Source: Gammaproteobacteria bacterium (GTDB lineage: Bacteria > Pseudomonadota > Gammaproteobacteria > Natronospirales > REEB76). From it: 64,000 nt of DNA. How positions within the stretch are numbered: position 1 is the stretch's first letter; each line of letters begins with the position of its first letter. A program made the translations under genes and the position numbers. Below the pieces are notes generated by a model, which was not told the DNA's origin, searched no databases, and saw only the letters and a list, made by a program, of their open reading frames with translations. The DNA lies in contig DAHUYB010000036.1 in the NCBI GenBank assembly GCA_027315405.1, forward strand, positions 36,188-100,187, written 5' to 3'. This document shows, one piece after another, positions 1 to 9,448 of this stretch.

Positions 1-609
1 CGCGCGTAATGCCAGCAGCAAATAGAACATGACCCCCACGCCCGCCAGATTTTTGCTAGGGAAAGCATCGCCGGGCAGATTGGGGTTGAGAATGGCATCG
101 GCGGCCGGTAACTCCGCACCCGGCAGATGATGGTCGGTCACCAGTACCCGGATACCGGCGCGACGCGCTGCCTGCACCCCCTCAAGACTGGAAATGCCAT
201 TGTCCACGGTGATGATGAGATCCGGCTCACGCTGTGCTGCCAGTGCCACGATCTCCGGCGTCAGGCCATAACCGTATTTAAAACGGTTCGGCACCAGGTA
301 ATCCACCTGTGTCGCACCCAACCTGCGCAGCGCACGCACGCCCAGCGCGGAGCTGGTGGCACCGTCCGCATCGAAGTCGCCCACGATCAGGATGCGTTGC
401 TGCTGTTCCAGACAGCCTGCCAGCAATGTGACGGCCTTATCCATATTACTGAAGGCGTGAAAATCGTGAAGCGCAGTCAGGGTGTTATCCAGGTCGGCCT
501 CAGTGTGAATCTGCCGGGCGGCATAGATGTGCTGCAGCAAAGGATGCAGACTTTCAGGTAAACGGGCTCCCGCAGCCGGAACACGACGCTCAATACGGCG
601 TGGATTCAT
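1..609 (-). CDS. recJ: RecJ single-stranded-DNA-specific 5'-3' exonuclease (N-terminal part; runs off the left edge)
   Basis: The minus-strand frame from the ATG at 609 is open to the window edge and gives about 203 residues of a DHH-family phosphoesterase. Visible motifs are VGDFDADG (motif I, around residue 73), TVDNGISS and VTDHHLPG, the DHH signature that gives the family its name; these bind the catalytic metal. RecJ degrades single-stranded DNA 5' to 3' in the RecF recombination pathway and in mismatch and base-excision repair. The ATG overlaps the TGA of the upstream RpfE-like gene in an ATGA arrangement, so the two are probably translationally coupled. The C-terminal part, with the OB and DHHA1 regions, lies outside the window. 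Confidence 0.95.
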   Translation of the reverse strand, partial: MNPRRIERRVPAAGARLPESLHPLLQHIYAARQIHTEADLDNTLTALHDFHAFSNMDKAVTLLAGCLEQQQRILIVGDFDADGATSSALGVRALRRLGATQVDYLVPNRFKYGYGLTPEIVALAAQREPDLIITVDNGISSLEGVQAARRAGIRVLVTDHHLPGAELPAADAILNPNLPGDAFPSKNLAGVGVMFYLLLALRA

Positions 610-1565
610 GCGGCGCACAGGAGATTAGGCAAGGGTCGGCGTCGGCGCCAGAACTGTCGCAGTGATTTCCGCGTGATCCGATAGCAACGCTGGTTGCCGG
701 GGTAAATCATCAGCTCTCCGATTCGGCCTTGCCGCAAAGCGCGCAACAGTGGTGCGGCAAGCTGATCTTCCAGTTGTGTCAACGCCGCATCGGTCGTGCA
801 ATCAATAGCAATCAACTGCTTTTCAGATTCCAAAGGGATATCCAATTTTCCCGTCCAGGCGCTGAATTCGCTGCCGGCAAATCGGGCCAGCCCCATAATC
901 AGCGATATATCGGTCAGCACCCTGACCGGACCAGTGACGGATGTTTCCGGCAGACTGCCACCACCCCACAACCATAGGCTGTTGATGGCGGGCCGTCCTG
1001 CCGCTTCACGGGCCAGATTGACCGGATGCTCATAAAGCAGCATCTGCACTTCATTCATGAGTTGCCGGAGCCCCTGGCCATCCTCGCCTTGGGGCATGAA
1101 TTCAAACACCGATCCGCCAGCCACTACAACCGGTTCATGCGTCACACAATTCAGTGGCGCCGGCACACGCAGATACCAGCGTTCTGGCTGCGGCGTTTCC
1201 AGCCGATAACCCTCGGCCTCATAAATGCGATTGAAAATGGCCTTCAGCGCTCGCGTTTCATCCGCCTGCACGTGCAGCACCGACAACGGCAGCATCACCA
1301 CTTGATCACGGTCCGGAGCCAGATGCACCGGATCGGCGCGAAAATAGAAACCCGCATCACGCTCTCCGGTATCCGCCAGCCGCATGAAAGGCGCCACGCC
1401 AAATCCGGCTGGTAGGCCAAAAAGCTTCGCGAGCACGGCATTTCCATCCGCGGCGGGTTGTAGCTGTGAACGGGCAAACAGCGTTTCCAGAGCGGGGCTT
1501 CGCTGCTCCACGGCAGTGCCTGCGCGTCGTGCACTCAGATCTGGAATAAAAAGCGTGATGGACAT
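606..1565 (-). CDS. RpfE-like / phosphoglycerate-mutase-like conserved protein (COG4255 type)
   Basis: A 319-residue soluble protein without a signal peptide. It has the conserved block NSLWLWGGGSLPE (around residue 194) seen in a family annotated as a distant cofactor-independent phosphoglycerate mutase relative. In Xanthomonas the corresponding gene next to recJ is called rpfE. The family's biochemical role is not firmly established and no complete alkaline-phosphatase-type metal site is obvious here, so enzymatic activity should not be assumed. It overlaps recJ by 4 bp and is divergent from the DUF498 gene across only 55 bp, which must hold both promoters. The gene is real (strong codon bias, neighbour conservation); the function is open. 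Confidence 0.75.
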   Translation of the reverse strand: MSITLFIPDLSARRAGTAVEQRSPALETLFARSQLQPAADGNAVLAKLFGLPAGFGVAPFMRLADTGERDAGFYFRADPVHLAPDRDQVVMLPLSVLHVQADETRALKAIFNRIYEAEGYRLETPQPERWYLRVPAPLNCVTHEPVVVAGGSVFEFMPQGEDGQGLRQLMNEVQMLLYEHPVNLAREAAGRPAINSLWLWGGGSLPETSVTGPVRVLTDISLIMGLARFAGSEFSAWTGKLDIPLESEKQLIAIDCTTDAALTQLEDQLAAPLLRALRQGRIGELMIYPGNQRCYRITRKSLRQFWRRRRPLPNLLCAA

Positions 1566-1620
1566 TGGCGACAGCAGGCTTACTTGTGTCCATTATGCCG
1601 TTTGCCATACCCTAAAAGCC

Positions 1621-1995
1621 ATGAAATTCACTCAGGACAAACCCGCCAGCGGCGCCAACTACATTCGCGCCTACGCTCCGGGACGCATCAACGTCAATGA
1701 TCGGCTATTGAACGCGAGCCTGGTGCTTTCCCCTGCGACGCTCATGGAAAACTGGCCGCCACAGCGCTTTGAGGACATCACACTGCAACATCTGGAAACC
1801 GCATTGGCCTTGGAACCTGAAATCCTGGTCATCGGCACCGGCCGCACCCTGCAGTTTCCAGAAGCACGGATTATGGCGGAAATCCAGCAACGCGGCATCG
1901 GACTGGAAGTACTGGACACGGCCGCCGCCTGCCGGACTTATAACGTGCTGGTGAGTGAGAATCGAAACGTGGTGGCAGCGCTGCTGATGATCTGA
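1621..1995 (+). CDS. DUF498 / Mth938-like domain protein
   Basis: A 124-residue protein, full length for the family. The open frame extends further upstream, but the ATG at 1621 is chosen because it follows the divergent promoter gap and gives the usual start (MKFTQDKP). The signatures are ILVIGTGRTLQFP (around residue 61) and the terminal segment with TAAACRTYNVLVSE, typical of the Mth938 fold, which includes the mitochondrial complex I assembly factor NDUFAF3. No catalytic role is known for the bacterial members. It converges on rpoS with 37 bp between them. Confidence 0.85.
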   Translation: MKFTQDKPASGANYIRAYAPGRINVNDRLLNASLVLSPATLMENWPPQRFEDITLQHLETALALEPEILVIGTGRTLQFPEARIMAEIQQRGIGLEVLDTAAACRTYNVLVSENRNVVAALLMI

Positions 1996-2032
1996 ATGAC
2001 GCAGTTTTACTTTGCAGCCTAATTTAAAAAAA

Positions 2033-3046
2033 TTACTCGAATAATGACTCTTCCGACAAGCCCTCGCTTTCCAGTATCTGCCGCAGGCGCTTCATGGCAT
2101 CCATCTGAATCTGGCGCACGCGCTCGCGGGTGACGCCGATGGCAATGCCCACGTCCTCCAGCGTGCCCTTATCGTGGCCGTTCAGGCCAAAACGGCGCTC
2201 CACCACTTCGCGCTGCTTCTCATTCAGGCGCGCCAGCCATCGCTCCACGATGGCCTGCAAATCCGTATCCTGCAGAAGCGTCGAAGGGTCGGTATTGTTT
2301 TCATCCGGAATGGCATCCAGCAGCATCCGGTCGCCGTCCTTGCCGATGGGTGTATCCATGGAGGTGACGCGTTCATTGAGACCCAGCAGCCGCTTCACGT
2401 CCTCGATAGGTTTGTCCAGCAGTTCCGCGATCTCTTCCGGCGAGGGCGCACGGTCCAGTGACTGGGACAGCTTGCGGGCGGCGCGCAGATAGAGATTGAG
2501 TTCCTTGATGATGTGGATAGGCAGGCGGATGGTGCGGGTTTGGTTCATGATGGCCCGTTCGATCGTCTGACGGATCCACCAGGTGGCGTAGGTCGAAAAT
2601 CGGAAACCGCGTTCCGGATCGAATTTCTCCACCGCATGGATCAGGCCCAGATTACCCTCTTCGATAAGGTCCAGCAGCGGCAAACCGCGATTGATGTACT
2701 TGCGCGCAATCTTTACCACCAGCCGCAAGTTGCTTTCGATCATACGGCGACGCGAGACTTCGTCGCCCTTCAGGGCACGGCGGCTGTAATAGACCTCTTC
2801 CTCGGCGGTAAGCAGCGGCGAATAGCCAATTTCCGAGAGATACATGCGGGTGGCATCAAGCTGAGCGTCACCGAACTGCGGTTCGGGCTCGGCCGGTTCC
2901 GGACGAAGCACTACTGCTACCCCGTCATCCAGCAGGGATTCCTCGCCGTTGCCCTCCAGCAGGATAGCCGGGTTCAGCGGCTCCTCGGGTTCGGGAAACA
3001 GTTCATCATCCGATTCCGGTGCGCCTTCGCGATTGAAACTCGTCAT
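2033..3046 (-). CDS. rpoS: RNA polymerase sigma factor RpoS (sigma-38)
   Basis: The stationary-phase and general-stress sigma factor of sigma-70 group 2. From the ATG at 3046 it has 337 residues, close to the usual 330. Region 1.2 starts at [22 protein letters not shown]. Regions 2.1-2.4 contain [12 protein letters not shown], the core-binding [10 protein letters not shown] and the -10-recognising [18 protein letters not shown]. Region 4.2 is the C-terminal helix-turn-helix with [15 protein letters not shown] eight codons upstream (3070) would also be in frame but has weaker support. It lies downstream of nlpD, and in many gammaproteobacteria the main rpoS promoter is inside nlpD. The acidic N-terminal stretch ([11 protein letters not shown]) is longer than in Escherichia coli. 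Confidence 0.97.
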   Translation of the reverse strand: MTSFNREGAPESDDELFPEPEEPLNPAILLEGNGEESLLDDGVAVVLRPEPAEPEPQFGDAQLDATRMYLSEIGYSPLLTAEEEVYYSRRALKGDEVSRRRMIESNLRLVVKIARKYINRGLPLLDLIEEGNLGLIHAVEKFDPERGFRFSTYATWWIRQTIERAIMNQTRTIRLPIHIIKELNLYLRAARKLSQSLDRAPSPEEIAELLDKPIEDVKRLLGLNERVTSMDTPIGKDGDRMLLDAIPDENNTDPSTLLQDTDLQAIVERWLARLNEKQREVVERRFGLNGHDKGTLEDVGIAIGVTRERVRQIQMDAMKRLRQILESEGLSEESLFE

Positions 3047-3116
3047 GGTATCCGGGACGCTCTCAAACAAGCGCGTGTGGCTAATCTTGCCAAGTGTGTG
3101 ACCCTCTATGCAAGCG

Positions 3117-3872
3117 TCAGTGTGGCGGCAGATAACTCAAGGGGTTGACGGGTTTGCCGTTATAACGGATTTCAAAATGCAGCAAGGGATGCCCATCCCG
3201 GTCCAAACCCATGGTGGCAATGCGCTCGCCGGCTTTGACCCGATCGCCCTCCTGCACCAGCATCTCATTATTGTCCGCGTAGGCACTCAGGAACTGATCG
3301 CTGTTCTTGATGATGATGAGCTTGCCGTAGCCAATAATGGCGCTGCCGGTGTAGACCACCTTGCCGGGCGCGGCGGCATAGATGTCCTGGCCCTGCACGC
3401 CGCTGATATCGATGCCTTTGGAGAGCGGATTGTTCGGGTGATACATGCGCACGAGCGCACCTTGGGCCGGCCAGACCCAGTGCAGGGCACCGGAAGGTGG
3501 TGTGTAAGCGTTTATTGGTGCAGAGGTTGAGAGGCTTGCCACCGCGCGCGGCCGCGTGGCGGGCCTGACCACGGATCCAGCAACCACCTGTGATGGCGCC
3601 GCCAAGATCAGCGTCTGACCCGGCTTGATGAGATAGTCAGAGCCGATGCGGTTCCAGGCCGTCACGTCATGGTAGTCAAGGCCATAGCGCCAGGCAATGG
3701 AATACAGCGTATCACCCGGTTTGACGGTGTACTGCCGGGGGATCGGCTCAGCCGCCACCACCTGTTGCCCCGACCGGGAGGTGCTGGCAGGGTTCCAGGT
3801 AAGCGCACCGGCACAACCGGCCAACAAACTACTGCAACACCCCACGATGAAAACCGCCCGTGGGGTATTCAC
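3117..3872 (-). CDS. nlpD: NlpD: LysM and degenerate LytM/M23 lipoprotein, activator of cell-wall amidases
   Basis: A 251-residue lipoprotein. The signal peptide ends in the lipobox LAGC with Cys20 as lipidation site, then a LysM domain (about 47-92, [18 protein letters not shown]) binds peptidoglycan, then a C-terminal M23/LytM domain (about 130-247). The first M23 metal ligand is missing: the usual HKGIDI reads SKGIDI, and the last HxH is incomplete (LLHFEIR). It therefore fits the amidase-activating NlpD rather than an active endopeptidase. In enterobacteria NlpD activates AmiC at the septum. It overlaps pcm by 4 bp (ATGA) and precedes rpoS, the classic surE-pcm-nlpD-rpoS order. Confidence 0.93.
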   Translation of the reverse strand: MNTPRAVFIVGCCSSLLAGCAGALTWNPASTSRSGQQVVAAEPIPRQYTVKPGDTLYSIAWRYGLDYHDVTAWNRIGSDYLIKPGQTLILAAPSQVVAGSVVRPATRPRAVASLSTSAPINAYTPPSGALHWVWPAQGALVRMYHPNNPLSKGIDISGVQGQDIYAAAPGKVVYTGSAIIGYGKLIIIKNSDQFLSAYADNNEMLVQEGDRVKAGERIATMGLDRDGHPLLHFEIRYNGKPVNPLSYLPPH

Positions 3873-4504
3873 TCCAAGCCTCCCACCAATGGCACGAAGC
3901 TCACCCGATCCAACAGTTTGCGTGCATAGTCGGTTTCACTGCGGCGCGTAATCAGCAACAGTTCTTGCCCGCTGGGGCTGCCCACCGGAATCACCAAGCG
4001 GCCGCCGACCGCGAGCTGCGCCAGCAGCGCCGCCGGCACCTCTGCCGGCGCGGCGCTCACTAGGATGCCGCCGTAAGGTGCATGCTGCGGCCAGCCCCAG
4101 CCGCCATCCGCGTGGCGGAATCGCACATTGCGGACCTTGAGCCCGTTCAGGGTTTGGCGCGCACGCAATTGCAGTGCTCCCAGCCGCTCAACGCTGTACA
4201 CCGTCGGCACTAGAGCGGCCAGAATCAACGTCTGGTAACCGCAGCCGGTGCCTACCTCCAGTACCGTTTCGGGCGTGCCATCCGCCAACAATGCCTCGGT
4301 CATGCGCGCCACGATGTAGGGCTGGGAAATGGTCTGACCGAAGCCGATGGGCAGCGCCGTGTCTTCGTAGGCGCGGCTGGCCAAGGCTTCGTCCACAAAC
4401 AGATGCCGCGGCGTGGAGCGGATGAGATTGAGCACCGCAGCGTCGCGGATGCCCTGCTCCTTGAGGCGCGCCATGAGTCGCTCGCGGGTGCGCGCCGAGG
4501 TCAT
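3869..4504 (-). CDS. pcm: protein-L-isoaspartate O-methyltransferase
   Basis: Uses S-adenosylmethionine to methylate isoaspartyl residues in aged proteins, starting their repair. The SAM-binding motif I is [12 protein letters not shown]; the substrate-proximal signature is [20 protein letters not shown]. The open frame reaches back to a TTG at 4558, but the ATG at 4504 ([10 protein letters not shown]) aligns with the family start and gives 211 residues, as in Escherichia coli (208). It also removes an implausible overlap with surE. The gene ends in a 4-bp overlap with nlpD. Confidence 0.95.
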   Translation of the reverse strand: MTSARTRERLMARLKEQGIRDAAVLNLIRSTPRHLFVDEALASRAYEDTALPIGFGQTISQPYIVARMTEALLADGTPETVLEVGTGCGYQTLILAALVPTVYSVERLGALQLRARQTLNGLKVRNVRFRHADGGWGWPQHAPYGGILVSAAPAEVPAALLAQLAVGGRLVIPVGSPSGQELLLITRRSETDYARKLLDRVSFVPLVGGLE

Positions 4505-4530
4505 GCCGATGCCCCGGGTGCCGGCGACAT

Positions 4531-5286
4531 TCACGGTAAAGGCATCCCTTGCAGCCAATGAGAGAGGGGATTGAGGGCGTTATATTGCGTCAGATCAATC
4601 TGCAGCGGCGTAACTGAAACAAACCCGCGGCGCACCGCATGAAAATCCGTGCCAATGCCGGCATCCTGCTCGGCACCGGGCGGCCCCACCCAATAAATAA
4701 CCCGGCCGCGAGGATCAGTGGTCTTGGTGACTGGCTCGGAACGGTGCCGGTAACCCAGACGCGTAGCCTCGACCCCTTGCAGTTCATTCCACGCCATGTC
4801 TGGCACATTGACATTGAGGATGGTGTTGGCCGGCAGCGGATTGGTCAGCAGCCGTTGCACCAGATCGCAGGTGACGCGCGCTGCCGTGGGGTAGTGATGT
4901 GGGGTTTCCGTCACCAGCGATACGGCGATCGCCGGGTAACCTAGGAAACGCCCCTCGATGGCCGCCGCCACGGTGCCGGAATACAGCACATCGTCCCCCA
5001 GGTTGGCGCCGGCGTTAATGCCGGAGACCACCATGTCAGGCTCGTATTCCAGCAGGCCGGTAATGGCCAGATGCACGCAGTCGGTGGGAGTACCGTCCAC
5101 GCACACCACCCCCGGTTCATCCCGGCGGACCCGCAATGGCAAATCCAGGGTCAGGGAATGGCTGGTGCCACTGCGGTTGCGGTCCGGGGCGACGACGGTG
5201 ACCTCGGCAAAATCGCGCAGCGCCTTGGCCAGGCAGCGCAAACCTTCGGCGTGACAGCCGTCATCGTTACTGAGAAGAATTTTCAC
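4531..5286 (-). CDS. surE: 5'/3'-nucleotidase SurE
   Basis: A 251-residue survival protein and metal-dependent nucleoside monophosphatase, linked to stationary-phase survival. The N-terminal LLSNDDG carries the adjacent aspartates that bind the metal; the [20 protein letters not shown] segment holds the other active-site residues. Translation starts at GTG (5286), which gives the universal [10 protein letters not shown] start. It heads the surE-pcm-nlpD-rpoS group and is divergent from the Smr gene; the 86 bp between the starts must contain both promoters, including a TATACT box at 5342 facing the Smr gene. Confidence 0.95.
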   Translation of the reverse strand: MKILLSNDDGCHAEGLRCLAKALRDFAEVTVVAPDRNRSGTSHSLTLDLPLRVRRDEPGVVCVDGTPTDCVHLAITGLLEYEPDMVVSGINAGANLGDDVLYSGTVAAAIEGRFLGYPAIAVSLVTETPHHYPTAARVTCDLVQRLLTNPLPANTILNVNVPDMAWNELQGVEATRLGYRHRSEPVTKTTDPRGRVIYWVGPPGAEQDAGIGTDFHAVRRGFVSVTPLQIDLTQYNALNPLSHWLQGMPLP

Positions 5287-5372
5287 CCGATAATCCGCCG
5301 GTACAGCAGCGACCCCTAGGATACTGTAAAAGCACGCTTGATATACTGTTGCCGGCCAGGGTAGCGGCAGTC

Positions 5373-5912
5373 ATGACAAGCAACAATAAGCTCAGTGATG
5401 AAGAGTCGCGCGTATTCCGCAAGGCGGTGGCGGATACCAGGCCGTTGCCCTCCAGACCGTTGCGTCGTGGACCCAAACCAAAACCACGCGCGCGCTTTGC
5501 ACGCGCCGCCGAAGTGGAAGTGCTGGAGGCAAGCCTCACCGGCCTGCCGGATCCAGACGAACCGCTGCTGGGAGAGGGCCTGTACTATGCCAAGCCGGGT
5601 GTGCAGCAGGCAGTGCTGCGCAAACTGCGCCGCGGCCACTTCAGCGTCGGCGCGGAACTGGATCTGCACGGCCTGGGCAGCGAAGACGCGCGCCAGGCGC
5701 TGGCTGAATTCCTACAGGAAGTGCGCGGCCAACGCACGCGCTGCGTGCGCATCATCCACGGCAAAGGCTATCGTTCCGGCCCGCGCGGCCCGATACTGAA
5801 GCAGAAGCTCAATGGCTGGTTGCGGCAACGGAACGAAGTCATGGCATTCTGCTCTGCGCGCCCGGTGGACGGTGGTACCGGCGCGGTGTATGTGTTGCTA
5901 AATAGCCGATGA
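5373..5912 (+). CDS. Smr (small MutS-related) domain protein
   Basis: A 179-residue protein. The N-terminal half (about 1-90) is basic and low-complexity; the C-terminal Smr domain (about 95-178) shows the diagnostic LDLHGLG and IIHGKGYRSGPRGP motifs. Smr domains are nucleases acting on branched DNA or on mRNA in ribosome rescue. This architecture matches the stand-alone YdaL/SmrA-type proteins of gammaproteobacteria, whose substrate is less clear. The ATG at 5373 is preferred over an in-frame TTG at 5349 because TTG would lie on top of the probable -10 box. It may be co-transcribed with the small membrane gene 31 bp downstream. Confidence 0.88.
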   Translation: MTSNNKLSDEESRVFRKAVADTRPLPSRPLRRGPKPKPRARFARAAEVEVLEASLTGLPDPDEPLLGEGLYYAKPGVQQAVLRKLRRGHFSVGAELDLHGLGSEDARQALAEFLQEVRGQRTRCVRIIHGKGYRSGPRGPILKQKLNGWLRQRNEVMAFCSARPVDGGTGAVYVLLNSR

Positions 5913-5943
5913 TTGTTTGCTCTGCTTCCCGGGGAGAGCTGCC

Positions 5944-6117
5944 ATGCATATCAACATCAATTTGCTGGTTATCTTCACGCTCGTCGGCGGCCTGATTCTG
6001 CTGTTGTGGCCGAAACTCTATGAACGCCTCAAGTGGCTGCGCTACCTTGTGGGCGTGGTGCTGATCGTGCTTGGCATCCTGGCGTTGTTGGGCATATATA
6101 TCCCGTACATCAACTGA
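5944..6117 (+). CDS. small hydrophobic membrane protein, DUF3096-like
   Basis: A 57-residue protein with two transmembrane helices (about 6-24 and 35-52) joined by a short basic loop (PKLYERLKWLR). Start ATG at 5944 is preceded by a good ribosome-binding site (GGGGAGAG, about 6 nt upstream). Size and two-helix layout resemble DUF3096 proteins, which have no known function. The small size makes family assignment uncertain; the gene itself is supported by the RBS and by the amphipathic pattern. It converges on the truncated TPR gene. Confidence 0.65.
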   Translation: MHININLLVIFTLVGGLILLLWPKLYERLKWLRYLVGVVLIVLGILALLGIYIPYIN

Positions 6118-6147
6118 CTTCACGGCTTATATGCAGCGACAGCGATT

Positions 6148-7281
6148 TCAGTTCGCTGTCGTCACGGGCAAATCTTTGGGCGTGTACGGCAACCCCATCT
6201 TCTTCAGCACCGCCTTGAAGCGCGGATCGTTGCGGATAGGATCCAACACAGGAAACCACAGCAGTTGCGGAAACATGGTGTTGCCGTTGGCTGCATCATC
6301 GGCGAGCACCGCCAAGGCGCGATCGTTCTCACCCAATTGGATCAAATACAACGCGTACACGGTGGCGTAGCGGCGCATGCTGGCATAAGCAGGCGATGTC
6401 TCCAGGGCTTCCACGGCAGCGGCGCGCCGGGCCGGATCGGTAATGCCACGTATCAATAACGCAGGGATCTCCGGATCTATGCCGCTGAGCGCGGCCGCAG
6501 CGCGACTTTGTGCTTCCGCCTCAGGATAACGATGCAAATTGAGATAGATCAATGCCGCGGAGTGATGCACGAACACGCTGTCCGGATGCGCCTTCACAAT
6601 GGCCCTGATTTGCGCGGCAGCGGCATCCGCGTCATCACGATGCAATATCAACCGGAGTTGCACGCGAATTGCGCCGCTTATTCCGGACAACGGATCGCGC
6701 TGTAGTGCGCGGTCAATCTCCACCAGCGCGGGTTTGAGCTGGCCGACCCCGCCCAGAAATTGCGCGTACTGATTCAGCGCCTCCGCGTCACCGGGCGTCA
6801 ATGCCAATGCGCGTCGCAGGGCGCGATCTGCATCGGCCCAGCGCAGCTGGTTGCTGTACACCACGCCTTGCGCGACGTAGGCCAGCCCGTTGCTGGGATC
6901 CAGCGCGAGGGCATGCTTTGCGGATTCCAGCGAATTTGCGTACGCGATTCCTGTAGGATCCGGCCCATAAGCCGGAAGCAGTGCCTGAACTTCCGCCAGC
7001 GCGGCCCATGCCTGCGCGTAATCTGGATCAATCCCTACGGCCTGCTGAAACGCCCCGACGGCTTCGCTGACAGAGCGCGCCGCCAACAAGGGCAATCCGC
7101 GCAGATAGAAATCATGCGCGTGCGGGTCAACTGACCTTTGCGCGACCAGCGGTTGTGCATGGCGCCACTGCACGCGCAGTTTGTCGGCGATCGCAGTGGA
7201 AATCTCGTCCTCGACCGCGAAGATGTTGGTCAGCTTGCGATCGTACTTCTCCGACCACAGGTGATCGATATAATTATCGTA
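6148..7281 (-). pseudogene. 5'-truncated TPR-repeat protein (remnant of a FlgO/TolB-N + TPR membrane protein)
   Basis: The frame is open from 7281, with an in-frame TAA at 7282-7284, and has no convincing start. Its first residues, HLWSEKYDRKLTNIFAVEDEIS, correspond to the middle of the neighbouring complete TPR protein (HIWAQAYTRTLDNVFGVEGEV). The membrane anchor and the first part of the TolB-N-like domain are therefore missing. What remains is the end of that domain plus about five to six TPR units and the shared C-terminal LDPIRNDPRF block. A GTG at 7173 could in principle start a 341-residue cytoplasmic TPR protein. The break falls exactly at the palindrome 7264-7300, so loss of the 5' part by deletion or recombination is likely. 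Confidence 0.7.
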
Positions 7282-7300
7282 TTACGATAATCGTATCGAT
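7264..7300. repeat. 37-bp imperfect palindrome between the two TPR paralogues
   Basis: Arms 7264-7281 and 7283-7300 are inverted repeats matching at 16 of 18 positions around a single central T. Both outer ends are ATCGAT. It starts one base after the stop codon of the complete TPR gene and ends where homology of the truncated gene begins. It has no T-run, so it is not a standard intrinsic terminator. It may be a recombination or insertion scar or a protein-binding palindrome. Confidence 0.8.
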
Positions 7301-7301
7301 G

Positions 7302-9395
7302 TCAAAACCCGGGAGCCGCCCCCACGGTACTGGCCACCGGCACCGTCACGGGAATCGCGGCGGGTTTGTACTTGGCGTATTGCTGCAGCAGCGCCTGAAA
7401 GCGCGGGTCGTGGCGGATCGGGTCCCAAGCCGGGTCCAGCCACAGCATCACCGGCGAGTAGGCATCGCCGATGCCGGGACTGGCGAGCGCCTTGGCGAGC
7501 AACGGTACGGCAAGGTCGGCGCGGTGGGCTTGCGCGTACAGTGTAGCGTTGCTCTCCGTGTATACCGGCCTATAACTCTGGTCCACAGATTTATTGATGA
7601 TCGCCTGCGACCTAGCGAGGGCCTCCAGGCCTTCCGCGGAGTGACCGAAGCCCAACTCGTCGTCGGCAATAGCGTTCCATACAAGTGCCAACGTGATGCC
7701 CTGCTGTACGGCAAGCTGCGCACGGGCAATCGGGAGCGCCTGCGCATACAGCGGCCGGGCGTGCGCCATGTCGCCCATCAGCCAGTAAAGGTCGGCCTGT
7801 TGTTGAGTTTTCCCGTTTCCCCTTCTAAAGTTGTCCGGCGTATCCGGAATGCTGTCGAGCAAGGTAAGTGCTTCACGATACTTGCGTTGGTAAATCAACA
7901 AAGTCACGCGCTGACGTTTCAATGCGGGATCGTCGCCTTGTGCCGCAGCCAGTGCGTCCGGGATGTCACCGGTGCTGAACAGGATGGCGTTGGAGTAGCG
8001 AGTCTCAGCGTTGCTATTGTTCGGGTCGAGCGCCAGTGCGCGCTGCAAGGCATTCTCGGCATCGGCATAGCGATTCACCATCATGTAGGTCTCGCCCAAA
8101 TCGAAGGTCAACGCCGAATTGCGCGGATCAAGTGCCAGTGCCTGCTGCAATGAGGCAATCGCGTCATCGAAGCGTCCCTGGCGGCGTTGAACGTAGCCCT
8201 GCGCCTCGAGCGCATCGGCATCATTGGGCTTGAGCTTGAGCGCGGCGGCGAAGTATTTGAGTGCTGCATCGTAATCGCCGCGGCCCCAGTATTCATTATA
8301 GCCGAGAGCAAGCTGTGCTGCGGCGAGATCGGATTGCAGTTGCAGCGCACGCTCGGCATCCGCACGCGCCTGCCGATTGAGCTGCTTGACATCCAGGCCG
8401 CCGCCGCCGAACCAGGCGAGTTCGCTTTCGATAACGGACAGCCTTGCCCAGGCAAGCGCGAAGCTAGGATCCTGTTCAACCGTTTGGCGGTACAAAGGGA
8501 TGGCGGCTTTCATGCTTGCCGTGTCGTAATTGATGTTGGCCTTGTTAGCCTGATACTCGGCGCGCAGGAACAGGTCGTAGGCCTCCCGGTTCTTCGTCGG
8601 CACCGTGGCCAACGTGGCCGTTTCGGCAGGGCTGAGCTTGGCATTCAGGGCAGTCGCAATCTTGTCGGCCACCTCGCCCTCGACGCCGAACACATTATCG
8701 AGTGTGCGCGTATAGGCCTGCGCCCAGATGTGTTCGTCGGTCTTGACGTCAATCAACTGCACATTGATCAGCACCTGATTGCCAGCTTTCTGCACGCTGC
8801 CTTCGAGGATGGTCGCCACACCAAGCTGCTGGCCGATTTGCGTAAGATTTTCCGGATGGCTCGCATACTCTGCAGTCGAGGTGCGCGCAATCACCTTGAG
8901 ATCCTCGATGTCGGCCAGCTTGGTCAGGATCAGGTCCTGCATGCCGGCTACGAAGTATTCGTTGTTTTTGTCCGCGCTGAGATTCTCAAAAGGCAGGACC
9001 GCGATGGATTTGGACGCAACCTGAGCCGTTGCGACCGGCTCGCCAGATTGGGCATGTAACACAGAAAAGCGAAAGGCAAAGAATCCGGAGACAGCCGCGA
9101 GAATAACCACCACAACGGATATGGAGGTCCCGAGCTTGCGATGCTGGTGTTGCCAGGCGCTGCTTCCCGATGCATCCCTGGGTCGTGCCAGCAGCCAGGT
9201 CAGCACCAGCACCACCGGTAGGCTGGCGACCAGCACGATCACCAGCACCGGCACCGCCCACGACCAGCCGAAATACGGAAACACGCGCGCCGCGAGCTGC
9301 ATCACGAAACCGATGACCACCGCGTAGGGAATCACCACGCGGCCAATATAGTGCCGCTTTAGGCGATCCAGCCAGCTTAACCCCTCATCAGCCAC
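7302..9395 (-). CDS. membrane-anchored TPR protein with FlgO/TolB-N-like domain
   Basis: A 697-residue protein starting at GTG. The N-terminus (WLDRLKRHYIGRVVIPYAV) followed by two hydrophobic helices (about 15-70), and a third helix at about 90-112, match the anchor common to TPR proteins and adenylate cyclases of Xanthomonadales-like bacteria. Then comes the SIAVLPFENLS domain (about 128-255; related to FlgO/TolB-N and class III cyclase accessory modules), then at least seven TPRs (about 330-560), with the FDDAIASLQQALALDP type best preserved. No cyclase or DNA-binding output domain is present, so it probably acts as a scaffold or sensor at the inner membrane. A truncated paralogue follows. 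Confidence 0.8.
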   Translation of the reverse strand: MADEGLSWLDRLKRHYIGRVVIPYAVVIGFVMQLAARVFPYFGWSWAVPVLVIVLVASLPVVLVLTWLLARPRDASGSSAWQHQHRKLGTSISVVVVILAAVSGFFAFRFSVLHAQSGEPVATAQVASKSIAVLPFENLSADKNNEYFVAGMQDLILTKLADIEDLKVIARTSTAEYASHPENLTQIGQQLGVATILEGSVQKAGNQVLINVQLIDVKTDEHIWAQAYTRTLDNVFGVEGEVADKIATALNAKLSPAETATLATVPTKNREAYDLFLRAEYQANKANINYDTASMKAAIPLYRQTVEQDPSFALAWARLSVIESELAWFGGGGLDVKQLNRQARADAERALQLQSDLAAAQLALGYNEYWGRGDYDAALKYFAAALKLKPNDADALEAQGYVQRRQGRFDDAIASLQQALALDPRNSALTFDLGETYMMVNRYADAENALQRALALDPNNSNAETRYSNAILFSTGDIPDALAAAQGDDPALKRQRVTLLIYQRKYREALTLLDSIPDTPDNFRRGNGKTQQQADLYWLMGDMAHARPLYAQALPIARAQLAVQQGITLALVWNAIADDELGFGHSAEGLEALARSQAIINKSVDQSYRPVYTESNATLYAQAHRADLAVPLLAKALASPGIGDAYSPVMLWLDPAWDPIRHDPRFQALLQQYAKYKPAAIPVTVPVASTVGAAPGF

Positions 9396-9448
9396 AGGCG
9401 CCCCGCTCTTTTTCTGAGTCGAACTCTGGACATTCTATACTGGGTAAT

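Noticed and set aside
127..561. A 144-residue plus-strand frame at the left edge
   Set aside because: Antisense to recJ, whose DHH motifs are clear on the minus strand.
3117..3872. Active M23 endopeptidase call for the LysM protein
   Set aside because: The first zinc ligand His is replaced by Ser and the final HxH is incomplete; with the rpoS neighbourhood, the non-catalytic activator NlpD fits better.
5321..5350. Possible LexA (SOS) box before the Smr gene
   Set aside because: ACTGTAAAAGCACG lacks the second CAG half-site; only a -10 box is supported.
7264..7300. The palindrome as an intrinsic terminator of the TPR gene
   Set aside because: It is AT-rich, has a central one-base spacer and no T-run on either strand, so it does not fit the standard terminator pattern.
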